Shown here one piece after another: positions 1-7,943 of a DNA stretch of 64,000 nucleotides. This DNA comes from CAWIHK01 sp963835935 (GTDB lineage Bacteria; Bacteroidota; Ignavibacteria; UBA10030; CAVZMI01). Below the pieces are notes generated by a model, which was not told the DNA's origin, did no database searches, and saw nothing but the letters and a program-made list of their open reading frames with translations. The stretch covers positions 186,001 to 250,000 of the forward strand of contig CAWIHK010000005.1 in the NCBI GenBank assembly GCA_963835935.1, written 5' to 3'. Both the position numbers and the translations under genes were made by a program. Numbering within the stretch: position 1 is the stretch's first letter; the number at the start of each line of letters is the position of its first letter.

Positions 1-164
1 GAAATTAAATAGAGGGTTTCGGTAATCGCATTCCAATCATCTTCAGAGATGAGAACGGCAGATGTATCTTTGCCGTTTATCAAAATCGGCTCATGAGAAT
101 TTTTCATCTCCTTAACTAATTTAAAAAGATGTTTCCTTGCATTCGTCACATTTATCGTAGTCAT
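1..164 (-). CDS. Phd/YefM-family antitoxin (3' end outside window)
   Basis: The visible N-terminal 54 residues begin MTTINVTNARKHLFKLVKEM and continue with a PILINGKDTSAVLIS strand and an EDDWNAI helix, which is the Phd/YefM antitoxin N-terminal DNA-binding fold. Members of this family neutralise a RelE/YoeB- or Doc-type toxin and repress their own promoter. The ATG at 162-164 follows a GGAGG ribosome site by about 4 bases. The gene is cut by the window edge, so the partner toxin, normally downstream, would lie to the left and is not seen. A promoter with an overlapping palindrome lies directly upstream. The family is well supported; toxin type is unknown. Confidence 0.85.
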   Translation of the reverse strand, partial: MTTINVTNARKHLFKLVKEMKNSHEPILINGKDTSAVLISEDDWNAITETLYLI

Positions 165-174
165 TAATCCTCCA

Positions 175-223
175 ACGTACGTTATTCCGTACGTAATATA
201 TTATTTCCAGAATAGATAATCAA
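175..223 (-). promoter_or_regulatory. Antitoxin promoter with palindromic operator
   Basis: Read on the minus strand there is a TTGATT -35 (218-223), a 17-base spacer and a TATATT -10 (195-200). Immediately downstream, at the expected start of transcription, lies a perfect inverted repeat ACGTACG-N6-CGTACGT (175-194). Phd/YefM antitoxins bind such short palindromes over their own promoters, so autorepression by the antitoxin or toxin-antitoxin complex is the natural reading. The position of repeat relative to -10 is seen directly; repressor identity is inferred. Confidence 0.65.
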
Positions 224-251
224 GTATAATGAAGAAACGAATGAGGGATGA

Positions 252-2708
252 CTAAAGTTGCCGTCGTAACCGTAGTGAATTCGACACAACACTCACCGAA
301 CTGAATGCCATCGCAGCAGCAGCAATCATCGGATTGAGAAAACCGAACGCAGCCAGCGGAATTCCGATCACATTATAAAAGAACGCCCAGAAAAGATTTT
401 GTGAAATGGTTCGAATCGTTTGCCGCGATAGTTTTATTGCAGAAACGACATCGCCGAGATCGGCCCGCATCAAAGTAATATCGGCAGCCTCATTTGCAAT
501 ATCCGTTCCGGTTCCGATCGCAATGCCGATGTCGGCTTGTGCCAGCGCCGGTGCATCATTGATTCCATCTCCGACCATTGCAACTATCTTTCCCTGGTTT
601 TGTAGTTCTATAATTTTCTCCAACTTTTGATCCGGAAGAACTTCTGCAAACACTGTTGTGATTCCTGCCTGATGCGCTATCGTTTGTGCAGCCAACTTAT
701 TATCACCAGTCATCATTACCACTTCTATCCCTGACTGCTGTAATTCTTGTACAGCCTGCAACGAGGTGGGTCGAATTGCATCCGCAACAGCTATAACACC
801 CGCAAGCGAACCGTCGATAGCAACATACATCACGGTCTTTCCTTCGCTCGCACACCGTTCGGTCTCCGTATTTTCTTTAAGCGACACAGACCAGTCGTGC
901 ATCATTACTTCGTTGCCAACAATCACTGCATGTTCATCGATCACTGCGTTGACGCCGCGTCCTGGAAATGTCATGAACGTGTTTGGTTCGAATAAAGGAA
1001 TATTTTTTTGTCCCGCAAAATGTTTGATCGCAATACCGAACGGATGTTCCGAATGCCGTTCGACGCTAGCTGCAAATTGGATTACATCATCTTTAGAATA
1101 TTCATTAACCGCAATCACTTCCGTTACAACCGGCTTCCCTATTGTAATCGTTCCCGTTTTATCCATCACGATAGTTGTTATTGAACGAACCCGCTCCAAA
1201 ATTTCTCCTCCCTTGATGAATATTCCACGTTCGGCACCATTCCCCGTTCCAACCATAATTGCTGTCGGTGTAGCAAGGCCGAGCGCACACGGACAGGCAA
1301 TTATCAGCACCGCAACAAAATGAATTAAGGCAGAAGCAAAAAGAGTTCCCGGAATAACAAAATACCACACGACAAAAGTAAGAATCGCGACACTGATGAC
1401 GGATGGAACAAACACTGAAGCAATTTTATCGGCGAGCCGCTGAACAGGAGCTTTCGATCCCTGCGCTTGTTCGACCATGCGAATGATGTGCGCAAGAACC
1501 GTTCCTTCTCCAACTTTTGTTGCACGCATTTTGAAGCTTCCGGTTTTGTTCAATGTCGACCCGATGAGTGTTGCACCTTGACTTTTTTCAACCGGAACAC
1601 TTTCTCCACTGATCATTGATTCGTCGATGACGGCATATCCCTCGATAAGTTCCCCATCCACCGGAATTTTCTCGCCGGGTTTAACCAACAAGATATCTCC
1701 AACCACGACATCCTCAACAAGCACATCATTTTCCTTGTCATTAACGACACGATGAGCCATAGCCGGTCTGAGATCCATTAGTTTACGGATTGCTTCCGAC
1801 GTTCTACCTTTCGCACGAGCTTCAAGTAATCTACCCATGAGAATAAGTGTAATAATAACTGCGGCAGTGTCGAAGTATACATCGCTGGAATAATTATTTC
1901 CGCCAAATGAATATGGGAAGAATGTTATCATCGTACTGAAGATAAATGCCGCCGATGTTCCGACCGCCACCAATGTATTCATATCGGCAGTTAACTGTTT
2001 CATCGTTTTATAGAAGCCGATGAAAAATCTTCTGCCGCTCACAACAACGACCGGCAACGTGAGTGCAAACAAAACGTAATTCATAACCGGATGCGGCATA
2101 AGATGAATCAAAAATTTCGATACACCCGGAACCCATTCCGACATCCCGAACATACTGATGAACACAACTGGAATTGTGAGGATTAACGCCAACAGGAAAT
2201 CACGTCTTAATTTTTTGTACTCTTCTTCATGAATATCCTGTTTCCGGTCGCGGTTGGTCATTGCATAATCGATTACTAATGTGTAGCCACCTTCGTTAAC
2301 CGCGTGTTTTAGTTGTGACACAGAAACCTGGCCCGGCGCACATTCAATGGTTGCTTTTTCCGAAGCTAAATTCACACTCGCCTGAATAACACCCGGAACT
2401 TGGCGAAGTAATTTTTCGACACGCGTCACGCAGCTTGCGCATGTCATTCCTTGTACTGTGTACGATGCGTGTTCTAAAGGAACATCATACCCTAGATCGC
2501 GCACGGATGTAATGATGTTGGTGAGTGTTGATGTTTGTCCATCAAATTTTATCGATGCTTTTTCTGTTGCAAGATTGACTGATGCCTCGTGAACGCCTTC
2601 GATTTTCCCAAGGCCGTTCTGCACACGTTGAACGCAACTAGCGCATGTCATTCCTGAAATCGGGAGATCGATATAACGCTCCCGTGATGTATTGATAGAT
2701 TTATTCAT
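252..2708 (-). CDS. copA: Copper-translocating P1B-type ATPase CopA
   Basis: Exports Cu(I) across the inner membrane using ATP. Counted from the TTG at 2720, two N-terminal HMA metal-binding domains carry GMTCASC motifs at about residues 23-29 and 91-97; eight predicted membrane segments follow. The CPC ion-binding motif is near 476-478, the phosphorylated Asp lies in DKTGT near 520, the P1B-specific HP dipeptide near 559, and the hinge motif GDGINDAPAL toward the C terminus. The copZ-like gene ends one base upstream of that TTG; the ATG at 2708 is the more usual start but neither has a strong ribosome site. Full family length and all catalytic motifs are present. It forms an operon with the chaperone gene. 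Confidence 0.95.
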   Translation of the reverse strand: MNKSINTSRERYIDLPISGMTCASCVQRVQNGLGKIEGVHEASVNLATEKASIKFDGQTSTLTNIITSVRDLGYDVPLEHASYTVQGMTCASCVTRVEKLLRQVPGVIQASVNLASEKATIECAPGQVSVSQLKHAVNEGGYTLVIDYAMTNRDRKQDIHEEEYKKLRRDFLLALILTIPVVFISMFGMSEWVPGVSKFLIHLMPHPVMNYVLFALTLPVVVVSGRRFFIGFYKTMKQLTADMNTLVAVGTSAAFIFSTMITFFPYSFGGNNYSSDVYFDTAAVIITLILMGRLLEARAKGRTSEAIRKLMDLRPAMAHRVVNDKENDVLVEDVVVGDILLVKPGEKIPVDGELIEGYAVIDESMISGESVPVEKSQGATLIGSTLNKTGSFKMRATKVGEGTVLAHIIRMVEQAQGSKAPVQRLADKIASVFVPSVISVAILTFVVWYFVIPGTLFASALIHFVAVLIIACPCALGLATPTAIMVGTGNGAERGIFIKGGEILERVRSITTIVMDKTGTITIGKPVVTEVIAVNEYSKDDVIQFAASVERHSEHPFGIAIKHFAGQKNIPLFEPNTFMTFPGRGVNAVIDEHAVIVGNEVMMHDWSVSLKENTETERCASEGKTVMYVAIDGSLAGVIAVADAIRPTSLQAVQELQQSGIEVVMMTGDNKLAAQTIAHQAGITTVFAEVLPDQKLEKIIELQNQGKIVAMVGDGINDAPALAQADIGIAIGTGTDIANEAADITLMRADLGDVVSAIKLSRQTIRTISQNLFWAFFYNVIGIPLAAFGFLNPMIAAAAMAFSSVSVVSNSLRLRRQL

Positions 2709-2720
2709 TGTTGAACGCAA

Positions 2721-2924
2721 TCACTCGACCGGTTGATAACCGGCATTTCTGATGGCTTCTTCAATTTGCTTGCGATCGAGTTTTGAGTCGTCAAAGTCAA
2801 TGGTTGCTTTTCCAACTTGAACCTTTGTTGTTAAAACTCCGGGAAGTTTATTGATTTCCCGGTCAACAGCCATAGCACAATGATTGCACGACATACCTTT
2901 AATTGTAATTTCTATGGTTTTCAT
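2721..2924 (-). CDS. copZ: Copper chaperone, HMA domain (CopZ-like)
   Basis: A 67-residue single heavy-metal-associated domain with the binding motif GMSCNHC at about residues 10-16. Proteins of this type carry Cu(I) to the HMA domains of CopA. The ATG at 2922-2924 has a GAGGT ribosome site. Its stop codon ends directly against the first possible start of copA, so the two are co-transcribed and probably translationally coupled. No clear CueR-type palindrome was recognised upstream. Confidence 0.9.
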   Translation of the reverse strand: MKTIEITIKGMSCNHCAMAVDREINKLPGVLTTKVQVGKATIDFDDSKLDRKQIEEAIRNAGYQPVE

Positions 2925-3108
2925 ATTACCTCATCTATCGATGTACAGATTCTCTTATTAATTTGATGCAATGTATCATCCGAACGGTTCACAAAATCAA
3001 GAACAACAATCGAATCTCTTTGGTTCGCACTGAGAAAATCAATCAAATTATTAGCAAAATAAAATTCTTCTTTGTGCTCTTCATAAAAAGCTATTTAACC
3101 TTTGAGTA

Positions 3109-3128
3109 CTTTGTGGTTAACCACAAAG
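3109..3128. repeat. Perfect 20-bp palindrome in copZ-dinB intergenic gap
   Basis: CTTTGTGGTT/AACCACAAAG is fully self-complementary. It lies in a gap of about 300 bases (2925-3231) between the divergent 5' side of copZ and the 3' end of dinB, which holds no convincing gene. Nearby words such as TTTGTG and CACAAAG recur within 60 bases, suggesting a decayed interspersed repeat. No function is assigned. Confidence 0.45.
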
Positions 3129-3231
3129 AACACGAAGTGAACTGGCAATCGATGAAGGTCACAAAGGTTTTTCAGCACTAATTTATTAGTTCTAACGTAA
3201 TAACAACTGTGTATGTAGTTGATATCCATCC

Positions 3232-4437
3232 TTATTGTTTTTTGAATTTATTCTGCAACACTGCGGTTTTCCCTTTCGTGATAATCTGATAACCATACTT
3301 CGCCCGAATATCATCCATCGTTTTTCTCAGGATCGCCAGCTTGGTCGATTGATTCGCAAAGAGATTAGTTTGCGATGATGCCGGATTAAAATGCGAGAGA
3401 TTCACACTTACAAGCCTCACCTTTTTGTCGTTCCGCCATAGTCGTTGAAATATATTTTGCACATCGATAAATAATTCTTCTTCGATATTGGAAGGCTCGT
3501 TCCTCGATTGCTGACTTTGTTGCTGCGAGAAATCCTGGAACCTCACAGTCACGGCGACCGTAGCCGCCGCAAAAGATTTATTCCTGAGTGTTTTACAGCA
3601 CTTCTCAGTCAGATAAAAAAGAACCGACTCGATAAACTCCCGATCATCCGTATCTGTAGAAAATGTTGTAGCTCTTGAAATAGATTTTTCTTCCTGAGGG
3701 CCGTGCAGTATTCTGTCGTCGATTCCATTAGCATAGTCATGCAGTTGTTGTCCCATCGCACCAAACATTTCGACGATTTGGTCAACCGGAAGTCTCGCAA
3801 GCGTTCCAATTGTACGAATTCCAAGCGACTGCATTTTTTTTAGCGTTTGTTTCCCTACTCCCGGAAGCCGTTCAACCGGCAGCGGCGTAAGAAATTCAGC
3901 TTCACCTCCATCGGCAACGACTGTGAGGCCGTCCGGCTTCTCGAGATCACACGCGATCTTGGCGCAAACTTTATTTGATGCGATTCCTACAGAAAGTGTT
4001 AAACCTAATTCTTTTTTAATGCGATCCTTCATTGCACGTGCCATCGCAACCGGATCGTTATTCCAAAAATGGAGACATTCAGTTACATCGAGATATGCTT
4101 CATCGAGACTAACCTGTTGAATATCGGGAGTAAAGTCGTTCACCAATGTGAAAACTTTTTCCGAGTATTCACCGTACAATTTAAAGTTACCCCTCAGAAA
4201 AATCGCGTCCGTTCCCTGCAATAATCGAGCTGCTGTTCGAAGAGGCATTGCAGTCTTAACGCCATATTTTCTCGCCATGTAATTCGGACAGGAAACAACG
4301 CCCCGTTCCGATGCATTTCCACCGATGCATACAGGTTTATCCTTCAACGCCGGATTCACGGCTTCTTCTACGGAAGCAAAAAATGCATCCAGATCGACAA
4401 GAAAAATTACACGCGTTGATTTTTTCCCCGCTGACAT
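3232..4437 (-). CDS. dinB: DNA polymerase IV (Y family)
   Basis: Error-prone translesion polymerase of 401 residues. The N terminus carries the metal-binding motif FLVDLDAFFASVE, followed by the palm motif SLDEAYLDVT, the VGIASNKVCAKIACDLEKP segment and the helix-hairpin-helix LPGVGKQTLKKMQSLGI, then a little-finger domain to about residue 350. Length is slightly above the E. coli enzyme. The C terminus lacks an obvious canonical clamp-binding peptide, although a QTNLFA stretch near residue 360 resembles a beta-clamp motif (QxxLF). No LexA box was recognised at its 5' side. Confidence 0.93.
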   Translation of the reverse strand: MSAGKKSTRVIFLVDLDAFFASVEEAVNPALKDKPVCIGGNASERGVVSCPNYMARKYGVKTAMPLRTAARLLQGTDAIFLRGNFKLYGEYSEKVFTLVNDFTPDIQQVSLDEAYLDVTECLHFWNNDPVAMARAMKDRIKKELGLTLSVGIASNKVCAKIACDLEKPDGLTVVADGGEAEFLTPLPVERLPGVGKQTLKKMQSLGIRTIGTLARLPVDQIVEMFGAMGQQLHDYANGIDDRILHGPQEEKSISRATTFSTDTDDREFIESVLFYLTEKCCKTLRNKSFAAATVAVTVRFQDFSQQQSQQSRNEPSNIEEELFIDVQNIFQRLWRNDKKVRLVSVNLSHFNPASSQTNLFANQSTKLAILRKTMDDIRAKYGYQIITKGKTAVLQNKFKKQ

Positions 4438-4497
4438 GGTTTAATATACAAACTCTTCAATAAATCTAAAATAATTATATACTTCCAACAACAGAAC

Positions 4498-4526
4498 TTG
4501 ACTTTCACTTTCTTATGCTGTAGCTT
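4498..4526 (+). promoter_or_regulatory. Possible promoter for the EF-P gene
   Basis: TTGACT (4498-4503), 17 bases, then TAGCTT (4521-4526), about 60 bases ahead of the coding start. The -35 is good and the -10 weak, so this is a modest prediction. Confidence 0.35.
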
Positions 4527-4586
4527 TATGCCAAAATTCCTTCCACAATTACTGACGATTGCATTGATTTCGACAAGGAGGATTCG

Positions 4587-5159
4587 ATGGTTTTCGCTCA
4601 GGACGTAAAAGAAGGCATGGCGCTTAAAATCGACGAGAAACTTTTCAAAGTTCTTGAAGTTATACGCCATGCAGGCTCCGGACAAATGCACGGTTTTATC
4701 GAACTAAAACTCAAAGACATCCGCTTCGGACATTTTGCCGATCTTCGATTCAAACACACCGACAAACTCGAATATGTCGATCTCACAAAAAAACAAATGG
4801 ATTTTCTCTATTCCGATACTGAGAATTGCTACTTCATGGATCCACAGACATTCGAGCAGGTAGGTTTACCGAGAAAAGCAGTCGGCCATCTCGAAAATTT
4901 TATCACTGAAGGAATGAAAATAGCCGTTGAACTTCTCGGTGATGAAGCGATTGCTATTCAATTTCCAAGAGTGATCGAAATAAAAATCGGATCGACCGGA
5001 ATCGGAATGCACGGAGGGCAGGACAACACCTTGAAATCCGCAACACTGGAAAATGGGTTGGAAATTCTTGTCCCTCAATTCGTGGAGACGGGAGACATGG
5101 TTCGAATCGATACCGAACGATTAAAATATGTTGACCGGGTGGGTGTGAAGAGAATGTAA
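4587..5159 (+). CDS. efp: Elongation factor P family protein, tip lysine replaced
   Basis: EF-P binds ribosomes stalled at polyproline and promotes peptide bond formation. The 190-residue protein has the three-domain EF-P length: KOW-like N domain (1-65), middle OB domain with FMDPQTFEQV, and a C-terminal OB domain ending LKYVDRVGVKRM. In canonical EF-P the loop reading PGKG/PGRG presents a Lys or Arg that is modified. Here the aligned loop is RHAGSGQMH (27-35), with Ser31 at the tip. An AGGAGG ribosome site precedes the ATG at 4587. It could be the organism's only EF-P with an unusual tip or a paralogue of the EfpL/YeiP kind; the window cannot tell. Confidence 0.85.
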   Translation: MVFAQDVKEGMALKIDEKLFKVLEVIRHAGSGQMHGFIELKLKDIRFGHFADLRFKHTDKLEYVDLTKKQMDFLYSDTENCYFMDPQTFEQVGLPRKAVGHLENFITEGMKIAVELLGDEAIAIQFPRVIEIKIGSTGIGMHGGQDNTLKSATLENGLEILVPQFVETGDMVRIDTERLKYVDRVGVKRM

Positions 5160-5190
5160 TAATAATTTTCGTCATTTTGTTTGTGTGAAA

Positions 5191-5766
5191 TCAAGAACGC
5201 AAACTTGCTAATATTTCTTCCGTCTTTCTCACCAATCCAATGCGTGGAAATATTTTTGTTATCGCAAATGTATGCTCTTCTCCTGATCTAGCAGACATTG
5301 CATCTTCTGCGAAAATTTGATTGTACCCGTATTCGTAAGCAAACCGTGCGGTACTCTCGACGCCGAAATTAGTTGCTATGCCGCACAAGACCATGGTGGT
5401 TATGCCGCGTCTTCTGAATTCCAAGTCAAGCTCAGTGCCGTAGAAAGCGCCCCATTGATGTTTGGTGATCAGGAAATCACCTTTCTTCGGCCCAAGCTCT
5501 GGAACAATTTCTGCCCAGTCAGGCTGAGGAGCCGGCCGTTGCATTACTGAATCCGCAATAGGATGCAACGCATCTTTCCCGTCCGGCGATGGAGTTACAC
5601 GAACCAAAAAAACCGGCATCAAATATTCTCTGAATGCTTCAGCAATCGCCGCCGCATTTTTTATTACCAGCGAAGACGGATGTGGAGCAGTTTGCCGACC
5701 TGCAATACCTTTTTGAAGATCGATAACGACAAGCGCAGTTTTTGATTTATCGATGATTGTATCCAT
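5191..5766 (-). CDS. Isochorismatase-fold hydrolase
   Basis: A 191-residue cysteine-hydrolase-like protein. Asp16 in VVIDLQ and Lys102 in LITKHQWGAF match two members of the family catalytic triad. At the third position the motif reads GIATNFGVESTAR, so the usual Cys is Gly135. Amidohydrolases of this fold need the Cys, whereas true isochorismatases such as EntB and PhzD have Gly there, so an isochorismatase-type vinyl-ether hydrolase, or loss of activity, is more likely than nicotinamidase. The ATG at 5766 is chosen because GGAGG lies about 9 bases upstream; a longer reading from 5826 has no ribosome site. No menaquinone or siderophore genes are adjacent. Confidence 0.8.
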   Translation of the reverse strand: MDTIIDKSKTALVVIDLQKGIAGRQTAPHPSSLVIKNAAAIAEAFREYLMPVFLVRVTPSPDGKDALHPIADSVMQRPAPQPDWAEIVPELGPKKGDFLITKHQWGAFYGTELDLEFRRRGITTMVLCGIATNFGVESTARFAYEYGYNQIFAEDAMSARSGEEHTFAITKIFPRIGLVRKTEEILASLRS

Positions 5767-5930
5767 GAAAATTATTCCTCCATCGTGTATGACCGTGACA
5801 TGAGTATAACAAAACCGTTTAAACAAATCAAGTAATTGATCAAATGAAGGAATTAATGGAGAACAGATTGGAGAGAATTAGCAATCTTAAAAACCTCTAT
5901 ACCTATTTCATTTCTTCCTTCCAATATTTA

Positions 5931-5959
5931 TTGCAACTCCCGTTCAGATTAACTATATT
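5931..5959 (+). promoter_or_regulatory. Promoter directly abutting the rsmA start
   Basis: TTGCAA (5931-5936), 17 bases, TATATT (5954-5959). Transcription would begin at or next to the GTG at 5965, which also lacks a ribosome site. A leaderless transcript is therefore possible. Confidence 0.4.
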
Positions 5960-5964
5960 TTTTT

Positions 5965-6795
5965 GTGTTTCAACCTAGAAAAAACCTCGGACAAAATTTT
6001 CTTATCGATCCCAATATCGCGCGAAAAATAGTCGAGGCGATGAAGGTATCGCCGAACGACATCGTCGTGGAGATCGGGCCCGGGAAGGGAGTGCTGACGT
6101 CGCTCCTGCTTCCTCTTGTAAAACATTTATATGCCGTAGAGATAGACGAACGGGCGGTGGAATATTTAAATCAATTGTTCAATCGACATAAAAAATTGAC
6201 GATCATCCACAACGATATACTCAATGTCGATCTTCAATCGATCGCCAACGAGCACCACGCTCAATTACGCATCATTGGAAACATTCCATATTATATAACC
6301 ACACCGATTTTGTTTCGTTTGTTCGACCAGCGGCCTGCTATTTCAGACATTCAAATGATGATGCAGAAGGAAGTCGCCCGCCGGTTGGTTGCAAAACCTT
6401 CAACGAAAGATTATGGAATCCTTGCGGTGGTGACTCAATTTTACGGAACGCCGGAGCTGTTATTTTCCGTCTCGCCGAATGCCTTTTACCCGAAACCGAA
6501 TGTTACTTCGGCAATCATGCGTCTGACATTAAACAAGGAAACCGGATGTTCTCCGGATGAAGAAAAAATGTTCCGCCGAATTGTGCGCGCTACGTTCGGT
6601 AAACGGAGGAAAATGCTTCGTTCGAGTTTAAAATCTTCACGCATCAGCGATGATATAATCAATTCGCTCACTTTCGATATTCAGAAACGCCCGGAAGAAT
6701 TAACTCCGGATGATTTTCTTTCTCTAATCCGGGAATTACGACAACATGATGCTATAATGTCCGAACTCAACAATAATATCGATGAACTTGAATAA
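5965..6795 (+). CDS. rsmA: 16S rRNA dimethyladenosine transferase
   Basis: RsmA/KsgA dimethylates two adjacent adenines in helix 45 of 16S rRNA during 30S maturation, using S-adenosylmethionine. The 276-residue protein starts FQPRKNLGQNFLID, has the SAM-binding motif VVEIGPGKGVLT near residues 33-44, the acidic YAVEIDERAVEYL strand, and the catalytic motif NIPYYITTPI near 107-116. It starts with GTG, with no visible Shine-Dalgarno and a promoter immediately upstream. The following PAP2 gene lies 56 bases downstream on the same strand. Confidence 0.93.
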   Translation: MFQPRKNLGQNFLIDPNIARKIVEAMKVSPNDIVVEIGPGKGVLTSLLLPLVKHLYAVEIDERAVEYLNQLFNRHKKLTIIHNDILNVDLQSIANEHHAQLRIIGNIPYYITTPILFRLFDQRPAISDIQMMMQKEVARRLVAKPSTKDYGILAVVTQFYGTPELLFSVSPNAFYPKPNVTSAIMRLTLNKETGCSPDEEKMFRRIVRATFGKRRKMLRSSLKSSRISDDIINSLTFDIQKRPEELTPDDFLSLIRELRQHDAIMSELNNNIDELE

Positions 6796-6851
6796 AAATA
6801 AATCCATGTTACTCAAAAACTTGAAATGCACAATTCTGAAATCAAAAAAGT

Positions 6852-7799
6852 ATGAATAAAACTTTTCGACGCAATCTTGCATTATTAAATCCGGCTGACG
6901 TAGTGACGATTATTTTTCTGTCTATACTTACGATCGTCAACATTGCGTTCGCATCACGAATTTCGGTATGGTGGATTCTAACAATCATTAACTACGTTGC
7001 CAGCGTATGCATTTTCTGGTTTGCTTATAAAGACAACAGCGGACACCGTTTATTCCACCTCTTTCATATGTGGTACGCACTGGCGATAATTTTATTAGTG
7101 TTTAAAGAAATCTATTTCATGAACAGAGCAATCCACAACTGGAATGATTATGACGAATTTCTAATACAAATCGACCGGTGGATATTCGGCGTGAATCCGA
7201 CACAATGGATTGGGCAATTCGCGAATCCGGTTCTGACGGAGATTCTACAAATTGCTTATGCTTCGTACTATTTTCTTTTTATTTATCTAGGATATGAACT
7301 CTTTCGCACAAAACGGCTGGCGGAATTTTCGACAACGTTATTCTTCATCTTCTACGGTTTTTATCTTTCATACATCGGTTATCTTTTACTTCCTTCAGTC
7401 GGGCCGCGATTTACACTCCACAATTTTCAAACGATGAATACCGATCTGCCGGGAATATTCTTTACGAATTTTCTTCGTGCGTTCGTCAACACCGGAGAGT
7501 CGATACCGTTCAGCGTTTCCAATCCGATCAACTTTGTTCAACGCGATGTCTTCCCCAGCGGGCATACGCAACTGACGCTTGTCGTGATGTATCTCTCTTT
7601 AAAATTCCGGATACGATTTCGGTGGATGGTGATTGTTCTCGGAAGTTTGTTGATTATTTCGACAGTCTACGAACGATATCATTATGTCGTGGATGTATTT
7701 GGCGGGATAATATTTTGGGGTATTACGATCTGGACGGCGCCAAAATTAATTAATTATTGGAATACGATTCGCAACCGCCTGCAGCAATCAAGCGAATAA
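6852..7799 (+). CDS. PAP2-superfamily membrane phosphatase/transferase
   Basis: A 315-residue multi-pass membrane protein. The C-terminal half has the PAP2 motifs FPSGHTQL and YERYHYVVDVFGG, which contain the catalytic histidines; an upstream PSVGPRF fits the first motif only loosely. The arrangement resembles the Aur1/inositolphosphotransferase branch, which acts on lipid phosphates within the membrane. About six hydrophobic segments are visible. Substrate is unknown; undecaprenyl-phosphate or phospholipid turnover are candidates. It follows rsmA in the same direction. Confidence 0.8.
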   Translation: MNKTFRRNLALLNPADVVTIIFLSILTIVNIAFASRISVWWILTIINYVASVCIFWFAYKDNSGHRLFHLFHMWYALAIILLVFKEIYFMNRAIHNWNDYDEFLIQIDRWIFGVNPTQWIGQFANPVLTEILQIAYASYYFLFIYLGYELFRTKRLAEFSTTLFFIFYGFYLSYIGYLLLPSVGPRFTLHNFQTMNTDLPGIFFTNFLRAFVNTGESIPFSVSNPINFVQRDVFPSGHTQLTLVVMYLSLKFRIRFRWMVIVLGSLLIISTVYERYHYVVDVFGGIIFWGITIWTAPKLINYWNTIRNRLQQSSE

Positions 7800-7943
7800 A
7801 AAAGTGCGGAAACCGGACCGGCTCCATAAACATCAACGCATGTTCACACGTGATGGCCTTCAATCCTTGTTCATGAGCGATCTCCTGACCACGATCCGAT
7901 TCCGCACCTTGTTCAATCAACACACAAAAAATTTGTTTCAGTT
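7750..7943 (-). pseudogene. Relic of a CoA-binding-domain (YccU-like) protein
   Basis: Directly after the lipoprotein stop, the minus strand stays open to a TAA at 7750-7752 and reads VLIEQGAESDRGQEIAHEQG, then LKAITCEHALMFMEPV. QGAES followed by a C-x-LMFxEPV block is the C-terminal half of small CoA-binding (Rossmann) proteins. There is no start codon with a ribosome site, the N-terminal nucleotide-binding half is absent, and the fragment overlaps the 3' end of the PAP2 gene. It is read as the remnant of a deleted gene. Confidence 0.5.

Noticed and set aside
2963..3181. 72-codon plus-strand frame upstream of copZ
   Set aside because: Covers the antisense copZ leader and the palindrome; composition is AT-driven and no ribosome site is seen.
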